A DNA stretch of 64,000 nt from Posidonia oceanica (GCA_037176725.1 JAZBRS010000029.1:123599001-123663000); one strand, 5' to 3'. Counted from the stretch's first letter, positions 1 through 11,500 are shown. The notes: generated by a model from the letters alone, not told the origin. Made by a program: numbers and translations.

Positions 1-1390
1 TCCTCGGGTGAGGACAAGCCTTTTTTCCTTTTGCTTGCTTCCTCGGGCGAGGACAAGTTTTGTGTAGCTCCACGCGGATGGAGTTTTCCTGTTCCTTGGG
101 TGAGGATCAGGACCGCTTACTCCTCGGCCAAGGATAAGTGTATGCACGCCCCTGCTTGCTCCTCGGGCGAGGACAAGCTCTTCTCAGACTCCGTATGCTC
201 GGTGTCCTGCCTTGTATCCTCGTGCGAGGATCGGCCCTTGCGTGGCTTCGCTCCGTGTGGACGATGCCCACGCTTGCCCTCCCCCTTTCCTTTCCTGCTT
301 ATCCTCATGTGAGGATAAGTCTTTTGTCTTTCTTGCTTATCCTCGTGCGAGGACAAGCCTTTTTCCGTTTTGCGTGGCTCTGCTCCGTGCAGATGGGGTC
401 CCGCGCGCTTGCTTCCTCGGGTGGGGACAAGCTTCTTTCTTCTGCCTCTCCTACTTGTCCTCGTGCGAGGATAAGCCTTTTTTCCTTTTCTGCGTGACTT
501 CCCTCCGTGCGAATGGGGTCCCACGCGCTTGCTTCCTCGAGCGAGGACAAGCTTCTTTCTTCTGCCCCTCCTGCTTGTTCCTCATGCGAGGACAAGCTCT
601 TTTTCCTTTTCTGCATGACTTCCCTCCATGCGGACAGGGTCCCACGCGCTTGCTTCCCTGGGCAGGGACAAGCTTCTTTCTTCTGCCTCTCCTGCTTGTC
701 CTCGGGCAAGGATAAGCCTTTTTCCTTTTCTGCGTGACTTCCCTCTGTACAGACGGGGTCCCGTGCGCTTGCTTCCCCGGGCGGGGACAAGCTTCTTTCT
801 TCTGCCTCTCCTGCTTGTTCTCGTGCGAGGATAAGCCCTTTTTCTCTTCTGCATGACTTCCCTCCGTGCGGACAAGGTCCCGCATGCTTGCTTCCTCGGG
901 CGAGGACAAGCTTCTTTCTTCTTTCCCTCCTGCTCGTTTCTCTGGCCGGGGACGAGCCCGCTGTCTGACCCTCAGGGCTCAGGTCAGACTGCTGCTTGTT
1001 CCCTCAGGCAAGGACAAGCCCCCCCTTTTGATTCCGTCCGCGCGGAATCCCCCGCTTGCTTCCTCGAGTGAGGACAAGCTCTTCTCGGACCCCGTATGCT
1101 CAGAGTCCTGTCCTATATCCTCGTGCGAGGATCAGCCCTTGCGTGGCCTCGCTCCGTGCGGATGATGCCCACACTTGCTAACCTCCTTTCTTTTCTTGCT
1201 TGCTCCTCAAGCGAGGACAAGCTCTTCTCGAACCCCGTATGCTCAGAGTCCTGCCTTGTATCCTCGTGCGAGGATCAGCCCTTGCGTGGCCTCGTTCTGT
1301 GCAGACGATGCCCACGCTTGCCAACCCCCTTTCTTTTCTTGCTTGTTTCCTCAAGCGAGGACAAGCTGCTCTTATTTCTCCTGCGGGCTA
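1..1390 (+). repeat. Minisatellite in the 3' untranslated region of element C
   Basis: The core is a unit of about 120 bp repeated about five times between roughly 390 and 920, recognisable by GGTCCCACGCGCTTGCTTCC. Each unit holds the small inverted repeat CCTCGGGCGAGG followed by ACAAGC, and less regular copies of that motif run from base 1 to about 1370. Overlapping open frames on both strands here are repeat artefacts. Hypervariable tandem repeats just upstream of the 3' LTR are known for Ogre/Tat elements. Confidence 0.8.
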
Positions 1391-1883
1391 GTAGCCCCAA
1401 CTGCTCGGTCGACAGCTGTCCAATTGTCTCCCCCCTTTGCTTGTTGGGCTAGCAGCCCTAACTGCTCGGATGCCAAGCCCGTCAACCTTGTCAAGCATTT
1501 CCTTTGTGAGATCGGACTAATCCCCAAACTCATGCATTGCCCAGCAGCTTTGTTTGCATCTCTTCTACATCAGCATCATATTCGTGCACTAACAGCATCG
1601 CATGGTAAATAACTGCATCAACATGCGTTACATCTGCACTAACATCTAACATAACCTCTGCACTAACTCCTACATTCGCACACATTGCATTGCACGCATC
1701 GCATTAGCATCTGCATTCGCATCTGCATCTGCATTGTGGCTTTGGGTCATGTCTTCCGGTGCATCCACTGGAAGAGTGACTCGCGCCTACAGTCTTTTGC
1801 GCTCTCGTCGGCTTCAGGTAGCGTGTCTTGTCTACCCCGAGCAGCGGTCTTGCTCCACTTGACCTCGCTCAGGGAAGGGCATC
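1391..1883 (+). other. Non-coding tail of element C with polypurine tract
   Basis: No gene is visible. The stretch holds GCATC/GCATT-rich sequence (1590-1740) and ends with AGGGAAGGG (1871-1879), four bases before the LTR, which serves as the polypurine tract for plus-strand DNA synthesis. The corresponding tract of element A is AAGGAGGGG at 34246-34254, with the same four-base gap CATC before the LTR. Confidence 0.7.
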
Positions 1884-2103
1884 TGTAGACACCCCATTCT
1901 GACAACTTGGAAGTTGGTAGTTCTCTGTTGCAGGCTCGTGTGGTCTCTGGATTGGCATTCCCTTTTTAAACCCATTTTCTAGCCCATTTCCAAACCCAAA
2001 ACCTTGCCCTAAACCCTAGAAGCCTTTACCAAGCCTTCTTGCATTTTCTACAACACTTCTAGGCCCAAATCTAAGCCCATTTGCAGCTTATGCCACTTGA
2101 GTG

Positions 2104-4289
2104 TGTTGGACGCTGGAACAGGCAGCGTCCAACGTTGGACGTGCTCTAGTCTGGTGTCCAATGTTAGACGCGCTCTGGTCTGGCGTCCAACGACTCGAGT
2201 GCAGCAGCGGCAGCTCCGCCCCCTTCGGCTCACCGCCCGTCAACTCCACCACCGCCCCACACTTACTAACCGTCCCTTCCTCCACTCCACGCCATCCACT
2301 ACCTTCCAAGCATCACTTACTACCCATCTCTCCTCTATTTCAGCCGAAATCCACCCTCACACCTCTCACTGACAGGCCTGCCTTTCGCCGGCCGTGTCAG
2401 CCACCGCCTCGCCTCCGCCGCCCTCCTGCCATTGCCCACGCCTTCCTCTGACAACCCACATGGACTTCACCCGCACCTGCCACAACCTGCCAATGCCTGA
2501 ATTTGGCTTGCAATTCAGACCTGCCAAGCACTCGAACCCATGCCCAGCTGAACAAAACCAGATGTTCATGCCTTTACCACACACACCACATCAAGCCTAC
2601 GAGAGAGCTTCCTCTTCCGAGAGCAAGAAGGCACTCCCCTCTCCGTCCCCGACGCTTTGCTAGCTCCTCCGGCGCTCCGAGCTGCTCAGGAGACCTCCCC
2701 GAACTTACTGCCGTGCACACACCTGCAACTCTGGCGAACCTTGTCGACCCGCCGTTCCAGAGCTTCCAGAGGTTAGTTTTCCATTCCCAGTAGTCATGCA
2801 TGTGTAGTAGAACATGTCCATGCATTTTTTACAAGTTTTTACTTCCTTTTGGACGTGATTCACATCCAAAAGGAAGTTCAGTGTGTTGGACGCACCAACT
2901 GGTGCGTCCAACGTTGGACGCGACATAGGCCGGCGTCCAACGGCCTGCCTTGCTTTGCCTTGGTTTGAATGCTTCCCATGCTTTTCCTTTGCATGCTTTC
3001 TGGCAAACATATGCTATTTGCCTCTTTTATTGCTCACTAATGTTATACCATGTTTTTCAACTTGTTCCATGCATGGTTGATTGCTTTTTGCATGCTTAAT
3101 GATTAGTCTGTCTGCTGCCTTTGTTGGACGTTAGGATGAACTGCGTCCAACGTTGGACGCTGGTTCACCTAGCGTCCAACGCCTCTGCTTGCTTTGCTTT
3201 GCTGCCATGCCTAATCCATGCATATTTTGAGTATTATTTTGTGATCCATGCCTAGTTAGAGATGCCTGGCCCCTATGGCGACCACGCTTAGGTTTGCTAG
3301 GATTTTACTAAGTTGTTTATTTCCTTTTGCAAGTTTAAAGCCTATTCTTTCATGCATGCTTCTTTTTATCTCGTCTTCTTGGATCAAATGCTTGCCATGT
3401 TTGCTGTGGATGTTTATTTTGCTCTGATATGCCTTGGTTCATCTGCATGCATGTAGGTGGGGGTCTAAGCTGAGCTCCCCCTTTAGAACAGGTAAGTCTG
3501 CTGGTCTGGGTTGTTGGACGCCAGAGCCTTCAGCGTCCAACGTTGGACGCTGCTGGCTCCAGCGTCCAACGATCTGGCTTCTCATGCTTCTGTTTAATGC
3601 TTGCATACTTCTCTGATCCTACTTATTTACTTGCTTCCTGTGTTCTTATGCATGTTTAGCTTCAGTAGCATCTGTTCTTTTATTTCAGTTAATTTATTTG
3701 CTTGCTTATGCATGCTTTTTGTGTGTTGTGCCTCCCAGAGCGTTGTACGCTGCTGGTGTTGGCGTCCAATGTTGGATGCCGACCTAGCTCACATCCAACA
3801 CCTTGGTTGTGCCTCTGGCCTGGCACTCAGCACAGGTAAGGCCTCTTTGATTTATTTCTGTGATCCTTTGCCTGTATGCTACCCATGCTTGCTTGTCTGC
3901 CTCTTTGTTCATCTCCAGAACCCCAAATGCATGCACCCATTTTTTATTTTGCTTTTGTATGCCTCTTTTCTCCCCTCTGCCTTCTATCCTTGTTGGACGC
4001 CAGCCACTCTGGCGTTTAACGTTGGACGCCCAGCCTACAGGCGTCCAACAACCTGCATGCTTGGATCTTTAATTTTGTCATGCTCCTTGTTCTGATTCTT
4101 CCTCTAATCTTCTGCTAGGTTAGATTTGCATGTCTAGTACCCATATAGTTGCATATTTGCATCTGTATTCCATCCATATAGTTAGAATGCATGGATTTAA
4201 AAAATATGCATGCTGTCTGTCTGCAGTGGGTGTTGGACGCGGGCTCTCCCAGCGTCCAACGTTGGACGCTGGTGTTGCCAGCGTCCAAT
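2104..4289. repeat. Array of paired hairpins around GCGTCCAACGTTGGACGC
   Basis: Seven units of about 60-95 bp lie near 2104-2200, 2883-2939, 3123-3181, 3513-3570, 3740-3802, 3992-4050 and 4231-4289. Each has the form GTTGGACGC, loop, GCGTCCAAC, directly followed by GTTGGACGC, loop, GCGTCCAAC, so two stem-loops sit side by side and the centre is an 18-bp palindrome. The exact palindrome occurs at 2904-2921, 3143-3160, 3533-3550 and 4252-4269. In several units the loop flanks are complementary as well (for example ACGCACCA with TGGTGCGT, and ACGCTGG with CCAGCGT). Units are separated by 100-700 bp of unlike sequence, so this is not a simple satellite. Confidence 0.85.
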
Positions 4290-4329
4290 GCATGCAGATG
4301 GCTGACAGCCATTTTAAAGCGCCGATTTT

Positions 4330-4660
4330 GTTTCGCTCGCCGTTTCTCGCGTTTTATTGCTTCTTTGGCTTGCTGTAACCCCAATGCATGTTGCCCACCC
4401 CTTTGTTTTGATTTCGCACCCCGCTTCGCCTTGTTTTCCGCACTTTGCCCCATTTTCTACGTTTTACATTGTTTTCCCGCTCCTTTGCATGGTTTTCCGC
4501 ACCCCTTTGCATTGCTTTCCGCCTTTTGCATCGTTTTGCGCACTTTGCAGTATTTCCTGCATTTTTTCGCATCGTTTTCCGTGCCTGTTTTACTTTATTG
4601 CTTGCTTGTCGCTCGCATTGCTTTGTTTTCCCGCCGTTTTGTTTTATCGCTTGCATATGC
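4330..4660 (+). repeat. Short degenerate repeats in LTR of element C
   Basis: Repeated phrases of the type GTTTTCCGCAC, CCTTTGCATTG and CGTTTTGCGCAC follow each other at intervals of about 25-35 bp. A similar and more regular array (GGCACCGTTTTGCGTGCCCGC) occupies the same relative place in the LTR of element B at 51830-52260. Confidence 0.6.
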
Positions 4661-4669
4661 ATATAGGGC

Positions 4670-4925
4670 CGTGATGCTTACTGCTTAGGAGTCCTCACGA
4701 ACCAGAGTCCGCCCAATTCGGAACACTAGCAGCGTGGCTGAGCACTTAGATAGCACGTTTATTTCCCTTGCATAATAGGTAAGCGTGTGAGGCATTTAGG
4801 CATTAGGCTAGCAATTCCCTGCATAAGCGCGAGATTGCCTAAGAAAGACCGACTCTCGGACGTATCGGGGTGCCTAACACCTTCCCCGTGCGTAACAGGA
4901 GTCCTTGCCCTTTCTCTTGGCTCAC
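4670..4925 (+). other. Block conserved in all LTRs (copy in C)
   Basis: About 250-330 bp are shared with 20275-20600, 41635-41945 and 52325-52655 although the rest of the LTRs differs strongly. The best-kept core is GAAAGACCGA.TCTCGG followed by GGTGCCTAACACCTTCCCCG and GCGTAAC. Its place about 350-600 bp before the LTR end suggests a function in R/U5, such as RNA 3' end formation or packaging; that role is inference. Confidence 0.7.
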
Positions 4926-5249
4926 ATCGACCTTTCCTTTATCCTAGGCCTAAGTCATAGCATAGCATAATAGCATAGCATAGCTTAGCTTATCCTTGCA
5001 TCCCTTTGCCCCTCCTTGCATCCGGTTCAGCATGTCTTTTCACACTTTACCCCCTGGTCTTCCTTGTCTTCCAATTCAATAGACCCAGTGGCAACTCCGA
5101 ATTGTCTTATCATTTCTTTTCTTTTCTTTTGCCAACGTTTCCGAGTCAAGTTCTTCCCTTGGATCCAGTCACATATAGTGACCCTATTTTGATTGGTGCA
5201 CACAAGCTTTGGTAATGTGCATGGATGATCAAAATTCAGGATTACTACA

Positions 5250-5470
5250 ACAGGACCGTCATCTTATAACTCATGAATTAGTGAACGATGGGTCTACTAA
5301 TACCGTTGGCTTTGTTTGTCAGATCAGGTATCTTTTCATCGAATGTTGCCTACATTCTCGACAGAGACCGTCATCTCATGACCCATGAATTAGTGAACGA
5401 TGGGTCCACTAATACCGTTTGCTTTGTTTACCTGGTTGTGCTCCGGGGTTTTCTTTCTAAAACATGGTCA
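5250..5470 (+). repeat. Two diverged direct repeats next to LTR C
   Basis: A segment of about 70 bp containing ATGAATTAGTGAACGATGGG and ACTAATACCGTT occurs at about 5256-5325 and again at about 5366-5435. The second copy runs on into GGTTGTGCTCCGGGG, and that phrase returns at about 6408, after the minisatellite. The minisatellite therefore expanded inside an older repeated sequence. No gene is visible. Confidence 0.65.
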
Positions 5471-6362
5471 CGGGGGTTGCCCGAGGGTGTGGAACAAGGA
5501 ATTTAAAAGACACAGCCTAGGAGGTTGCCCAAGGGGGTCGATCTGAAAGACACGACCAGAGAAATTGCCCGATGGAGTCGAACAGGAATTTTAAAAGACA
5601 CGGCCTAGGAGGTTGCCTAAAGGGGGCAAATTTGAAGGACACAGCCAGGGGGATTGCCCAAGGGGGTCGAATTTGAAGGACATAGCTAGGGGGATTGCCC
5701 GAGGGGGTCGAATTGAAAGACATAGCCAGGGGGATTGCCCAAGGGGATCGAATTTGAAGGACACAACCAGGGGGATTGCTCAAGGGGGTCGAATTTGAAG
5801 GACACAACCAGGGGGATTGCCCGAGGGGGTCGAATTGAAAGACACGGCCAGGGGGATTGCCCAAAGGGGTCGAATTTGAAAGACATGGCCAGGGGGATTG
5901 CCCGAGGGGATCGAATTGAAGGACACAGCCAGGGGGATTGCCCAAGGGGGTCGAATTTGAAGGACATGGCCAGGGGGATTGCCCAAGGGGGTCGAATTGA
6001 AAGACTTAGCCAGGGGGATTGCCCGAGGGGGTCGAATTGAAAGACACGGCCAGAGGGATTGCTCGAGGGGGTCGAATTGAAAGACATGGCCAAGGGGATT
6101 GCCCGAGGGGGTCGAATTTGAAAGACACAGCCAGGGGGATTGCCCGAGGGGGTCGAATTGAAAGACATAGCCAGGGGTATTGCCCGAGGGAGTCGAATTT
6201 GAAGGACACAGCCAGGGGGATTTCCCAAGTGGGTCGAATTTGAAGGACACAGCCAGGGGGATTGCCCAAGGGGGTCGAATTGAAAGACACGGCCAGGGGG
6301 ATAGCTCGAGGGGGTCGAATTGAAAGACACAGTCAGGGGGATTGCCCGAGGGGGTCGAACAG
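5471..6362 (+). repeat. 39/40-bp minisatellite, about 21 copies
   Basis: The unit contains GCCAGGGGGATTGCCC, GAGGGGGTCGAATT and GAAAGACAC. Two forms tend to alternate: one with CCAAG...AATTTGAAG (40 bp) and one with CCGAG...AATTGAAAG (39 bp), giving a partial higher-order unit of about 79 bp. Long open frames on both strands (up to 214 codons on the minus strand) are a by-product of the repetition and are not genes. Confidence 0.9.
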
Positions 6363-6449
6363 GAAATTAAAAAGACATATCGTCAAATAGTGTTGGCTTT
6401 GTTTGCCAGGTTGTGCTCCGGGGATTCTGGATTTCCATTTTTCTCTACT

Positions 6450-6545
6450 CTGGAGCATTGGACGCTTGATGTTCTGCGTCCAACGTTGAACGCACATATT
6501 CCTGCGTTTAATGTTGAACGGCCCTGAGGCTACGTTTAACGTTTC
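6450..6545. repeat. Paired-hairpin block 1, upstream of D1
   Basis: The block has ATTGGACGC, loop, GCGTCCAACGTTGAACGC, loop, GCGTTTAATGTTGAACG, a decayed form of the paired hairpin seen in LTR C. It ends about 190 bp before the start codon of D1. Several differences turn CC into TT or GG into AA, as expected for old methylated DNA. Confidence 0.7.
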
Positions 6546-6733
6546 GAGACAGACTGCCTTTCTTTCCTTCCTTGATATCACCAATCCGACAGTAAATCTC
6601 TGATTTCTTGATTGTTTCCTTTCCTGTGGGGACTCCATGGCCTATATTAAGCCCCTCCCTTAGCTTTGATTTGCAAAACACAAGTGAATCTCTTCTTTGT
6701 TTCTGCTATTTGTGAGGAATTGCAACTATCCTC

Positions 6734-8114
6734 ATGGATTTGAGTGAGATTCCTCGTCATGCTTTCAAAGTAGCCAACTTTTCTTCTCCTTCCGACCAAA
6801 TGCAACTTTGGTTAGAGGCCATGCCTAACCATTTGGTGAATCTGCTGGTGAATGAGAAGGTACTATTTTTTTGTGCTGCTTTCTTTTTCTTTTCTTTTCT
6901 TTTTTTTTTCTTTTTTTTCTGTACTGATCTTTTCCTTCTTCTTTTTTTCTCTTTCGTAGCCTCTAGCTTCTTCAAATAGCAATCGGGATGGTAAGGCCTA
7001 CCAATTGGATTGGGTCCAAAATTTCCGTACTTGGACATTAAAGAGGTACCGAGAACAATTGGAAAAGGCCGGCTTCTGTCAAATCCTCCAGCGACTGCAG
7101 TAGCCCATTGACTGGAAGGCGCTCTTTGGCCTTTGTGGGCTATGGAACCCCCTTACTCATACATTCTTCACCTCTGCGGGGGAGCTTACTATTCTTCTAG
7201 AGGAGGTAAGTGCTTTATTGGGCACTCGACAAACTGATCCTTCCATTTATTCTAGGGATGCGTATCTTTTGCCAACTGGGGTGGTAGAATCCTTTTCTCT
7301 CCTTAAACGCACCTTTGGCTCCATCATTGTCCTGGAGGATCTGGTGTTGGATGGCTGTATCAACCTCGCCTCTTTGTGGAAATTCTTTTCAAAGCAGCGG
7401 GACAGCATTCGTTCGGAAGTCTCTTGCTTGATGTGCATCTCTATTTTGATTGGTGGGCTAGCGCTCTTCCCAAACGAGGCTCTAACCGTTAGCGCATATC
7501 ACGCTGAACTTATGTGCATGAGCGTCCGCAATCCAGAGAAAAGCTTGAGTCAATCTGTGCTGACTTTCACCCTTCGGGGTTTATCCAGTGCTTTGCTCGG
7601 TGGGCCATTCTTTGTGTCGTATTTTCTGGTTCTGCGGTGGCTGGATGAGCATATTCTACTGCCTGCTCTTGATGCTAGTCTTCCCCTTGAGGAGTATGTT
7701 CGTAGGCTCTACACATGTGAGGTTAAGCCTCAGATTGATTTCTTCAACCACCTCTCAACATTTCGGACAGCATACGATCCTGAGTATTTCTTGACACTTG
7801 TTGGGGCAATAGAATTTGTGAGATACAACCCCCAACGTTGCTTTTCTATGTTGGGCATTCCTCGGGCTATACCTCCCATGCCTCGTTTCTCGGATATGAT
7901 CCTTCCGCGCCTAAGGGACACCCCTGGAGATATTGCTCAAGTTTACTTTCACGCCGGCATCTGGGATGGAAAAGGACGAAGTCGTGTACTTTCTTCGTGG
8001 GATAACCCGAATGTGGACCGTGAAGCCATCTCCAATGCTACCCATGATGTTTGGTACGAGGGGGTGAAGCCCAATTTATTCATTGAGTTTCCTGTGAAGA
8101 AGCAAAGATTGTAA
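6734..8114 (+). pseudogene. D1: plant-mobile-domain (PMD) type gene with one internal stop
   Basis: The first ATG opens a 42-codon exon (6734-6859). A pyrimidine-rich intron with GT at 6860 and AG at 6958-6959 follows, then a second exon (6960-8114) in phase. The total is about 427 codons, broken only by TAG at 7101-7103. The segment LWNPLTHTFFTSAGELTILL followed by EEVSALLG is the hallmark of the aminotransferase-like PMD family (known from MAIN/MAIL proteins and from transposable elements), and the rest is a helical domain. A GTAAGT at 7207 could be read as a donor, but reading through it keeps the match to D3, so I treat it as exon. D1 and D3 share layout and length and are probably duplicates. 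The function of the protein is unknown; related PMD proteins act in silencing and cell division in Arabidopsis. Confidence 0.7.
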
Positions 8115-8528
8115 TCAATATTTTATCTTTAATGATCAATAAAATCGTGTTTTATTTTTCTTTGGCTGCTTCCCTCTTTTTACCAAATCTTCATGCCTTT
8201 TAACAAATAAAATTTAAGTTCAGAAAACTCCTTATATCAGATGTGTTAGACGCATGAAATGGTGCATCCAACGTTATCCGCTAGTATCTCTGCGTTTAAT
8301 GCTTTGCCTTCCTTGGGGCGTTGGACGCGTCGTTTGGCATAGACAACGTTTTGCCTCCCGATGCATTGGACGGCCTAGCTCATGCGTATAACGTTGAATG
8401 GTATAAAACCTCTGTTTTACACAGCAACCGGCATCCTTCTTCCTCTTCTCCTCTTCTCCGGCGACAGCGGCCTCCCTCCCTCCAGCGACGACTTCCTGAT
8501 TCCGACGAGGTCCCTCATTTCGTAAAAA
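8115..8528. repeat. Intergenic stretch with paired-hairpin block 2, upstream of D2
   Basis: About 125 bp after D1 are AT-rich. At 8238-8400 there are GTGTTAGACGC...GTGCATCCAACGTT...GCGTTTAATGC and GCGTTGGACGCG...GCGTATAACGTTGAATGG, that is two decayed copies of the paired hairpin. They end about 130 bp before the ATG of D2. The last 100 bp before the ATG are CTCC-rich, like a plant 5' untranslated region. Confidence 0.6.
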
Positions 8529-11500
8529 ATGGAGAAACGCGATTCTCATTTCTACTCACGAGCGGCGAAACGCGTCAAGACGAAACCTAGGCCAACGACC
8601 TCCAGCGAGCCTAGAGAGGTCCCGTCGACCGTTCCAGTGGCTATTCTGACAGTGGTAGAGATAGCAGTGACGACTGTGGAGGCTGAGGCAGGGGCCGCCG
8701 GTGCTGTGGCTATGGAGGCGGTGGCTGTGGAGGCCGAAACAGGGGCTGCAGGTGGTGGAGCTGCGCGGCTGAGGTGGTGGCCGTAGGTGGGGACGTCGGT
8801 GACGCGGCTGAGGTGGTGACTGGGGCAGTGGGCGAGGATGCCATGGAAGCTGAGGTGGCAGGTGGGGCAACAGGTGAGGATGCCGTGGAGGCTGAGGTGA
8901 TGGCCGCAGTGGCAGAGACAGGGGCTACCGGTGACGATGCTGCAGAGGCAGGGGCCGTTCCGAGTGTGAGCTCCGGTGACTCCGCTAGTTCAGGGGAGGA
9001 GGACTCAAGGGAGGACTCGGAGGAGACGGTTTCAGAGGAGGAGATGCCCGAGGTGGCGCCGGTCGACCCTCTGGTTGCTCTGTTTGGCGAGGACGACGCC
9101 TGGTACCACAACATTTTGGATTTCGTCTGACAAGAGGGGGAGGGTGGCGCTATGGATCCCCCGAACTTTTGGCGAGCCCAAATTCCCGGCGACAAGGTTC
9201 AGGCATCAGGACCGCGTTGGGATGCGTTCCGGATTGAGTATGCCATTGCCACTTTGGCATTGAGAGGACAGGTAACTTTCCGTTTAATCTCTTTCTCATT
9301 TAATTTGATTATGTCTGCCTGCTTGACAATTCTTTTCTCTTGTTGAGTCGGGCCCCAGCAGTGATTCGGTGCTACTGGGGGCGGGTCCGCTGATCCTATG
9401 ATATGCTGGCTCCTTTTCAGTGAGAGCACCTGGACAGATGGGATTTGGGCACTTCCTGTCTATTCCCAACTTTCCCCTATGACCCATGTTCCTGGAGGCA
9501 GTTGCGGAGCAGTACAACTTCCAGACCAGCTCTATAGTCACGAGGGTAGGTGAGTTCATCCTTTCACTAAAGGATATGGCCCGGCTGACTGGCCTACGAG
9601 TGACGCACTGCTCGGTGACTGGACGGGTTCGCTCGGACTATACTACCATGACGAGGGAGCTGGTAGGCAGGCAAATGGCTATGCACGGGCACCAGCTCTT
9701 GGTCATTTCTTCTGCAGTCCACCGAGTCGAGGAGTTGGCAATGACGGCGACTGAGCCGGGTGTGGAGGCTGACCAGTAGCTCTGGGCTTTTCTGTTGGTG
9801 CTGTTTGGGGAGGTCCTCTTTTCACACGCTTCTTCAAAGCTGTTCACCATCTTCTTGCCCCTTCTAGCTCATCTGGATCGAGTGGGAGAGTACGCTTGGA
9901 GAGCAGACAGCCTAGCTCACTTATACTCGACCCTCTTTCGCTTCACAGATGGCAGTTCTCGTCAACTGGGCGGGAACTTGCCTTTTCTCCAGGTAAAATG
10001 CTTGCTTGCTTATGAATACCGCACGATATGATATAATATGCTAATTGAACCCTCATGTTTCCTATGCAGATGTGGGCGTGAGACCACTTCACCTTCTTGC
10101 GACCCACTCCTCCTCCTGTTCCTCCAGTGGGCATACCCTTCCCCCAAGGATTATTCTGGGTTGATGCGGAGCAAGCCCTTGAGCCAGCAGATGACAACCG
10201 CTATGTTGGTCATCTGCTTTTTGAGTTGTTGGTCCCTGCTCAGGTAACTTGCTTCCTTATGTCCTTTCTGCTTCTACTTATTTATTTATCTAATATTCTT
10301 TTACTCTTTTCAGGTGGTCTGGCACCCTTATGCTGAGGGGGAACACGATGATGTCCCAGAGATTGCTCATGATCGGGTCGTTTTTGCCAAGGACATTTGG
10401 ATCCATTGCTGGAACCACTGCCACTTCTAGCAGATCAGCAAGGCACTTCGATAGTTGGGGCGCCGGTAGATTCAGCCTCTCCCTCCTCCTCACAAGGTTT
10501 GGTGGGAGACTCGAGGTGGGGGCAGCCATGCTCGTCACTGGGTCAACGTCTACGGCCCGCAGTTGCTGGACTAGGCTTGTCACGGTTCCCCTACTCCGAC
10601 GGATGTGACAGAGGAGGACGAGGCTGCCTGGGCCGGATGGATGGACGTTGAGTTCTCCTCTCTGATGATCTTCCACTGGACCCACTTCCTCGAGCGTTCG
10701 AACCTTCCCATGGGGGACACAGATCCTGGGGAGGCCGTGATGTCCCAAGCGGCACTGCTGGCGGAGGCTCCGTCATACCGTGTCCAGCTGGAGATAGCGG
10801 TGAGCTTTTAAATTTCATTTTATAACCTACCAATTCAGTTTACTGACTTGCTTCTTTTCCTTTTGTAGCTCAAGGCTGAAGATGAGCATGCTCAGCGGGA
10901 GCGTGGCCTGACCCAGCGGCTATCTTCCCCGACAAGGGAGATCGAGCGCCTTCGTGCCTCTGCTTCACAGGTATTTTTACATTTTTTTGCATTTTTGTAG
11001 CTTTGAAAACCTGTTTATAGATTGTAACTGCATACTTTCTTCTTTACAACCCTCGACTAGCTCTGCACCTCCTCCAGATCATTCGGAGGAGATCTCCCGA
11101 CTCCAGGATAAGGTATATGAATGCTTCTATTTTTGCTTTTGAATAAATCCTACTTGATATTAACGCTACTGCCTATAGGTCGCCTATCTGAAGCATGAGC
11201 TATAGGAACGGGCTGGTGACTTTATTGCTGCCAGTTCTGTAGAGAGACTAAGCGAGTTGGAGGGGATAGTGGCCTCCCAGGCTACTCTGATCTGGGACTT
11301 GGAGCAGCGAGTTGCAGACAGGGATGCTGAGGTTACTAGGACTCAGGCGGTATAATTGGCTTTGCTTCAGCTTTCCTTTTATTTCTTTGTCCTTGCTTGT
11401 ATTTGATATTTTGATTGCCTCTTTTTTTTTTCTTTTTCTATAGAGTTTGCAAGGCACTAAGGGGTTATCTCGCAGCTTGAGATCAAGCTAGGACACTACA

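Larger units (their letters stand above)
1..5249 (+). mobile_element. Element C: 3' end of a Tat-lineage Ty3/gypsy retrotransposon
   Basis: The left edge of the window cuts into the 3' part of a retrotransposon lying on the + strand. In order it shows a minisatellite, a GCAT-rich tail, a polypurine tract (1871-1879) and a full 3' LTR (1884-5249). The tail at about 1690-1883 is clearly related to the tail of element A just before its 3' LTR (about 34080-34258), with the same phrases such as TTGGGTCATG, GAGCAGCGG and CACTTGACCTCGCTCA. The coding part and 5' LTR lie outside the window, so the target duplication cannot be tested; its right copy would be ACAGG at 5250-5254. Confidence 0.85.
1884..5249 (+). 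repeat. 3' LTR of element C (3,366 bp)
   Basis: The LTR starts with TGTAGACACCCCA just after the polypurine tract and ends with GGATTACTACA, the same ends as the LTRs of A (TGTTGACACCCC...GGATTACTACA) and B. Inside are the paired-hairpin array (2104-4289), a run of GTTTTNCGCA/TTTGCAT short repeats (4330-4660) and the block shared by all LTRs of the window (about 4670-4925). A possible splice donor (AGAG|GTTAG) lies at 2772, roughly where A and B have theirs. The promoter was not located. It is shorter than the LTRs of A and B because it lacks their pyrimidine-rich and GCATTGCA-rich arrays. Confidence 0.85.

Noticed and set aside
1..920. Regular repeats with small inverted repeats, a possible CRISPR-like array
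   Set aside because: Units are about 120 bp with no unique spacers, and the context is a plant retrotransposon tail.
5517..6330. Long open frames on both strands, up to 214 codons
   Set aside because: They lie wholly in the 39/40-bp minisatellite and repeat the same peptide in several frames; no start context, domain or codon pattern supports a gene.
7207..7255. Second intron in D1 starting GTAAGT and ending TTCTAG
   Set aside because: It would be only about 49 bp, and skipping it would remove residues that align with D3.
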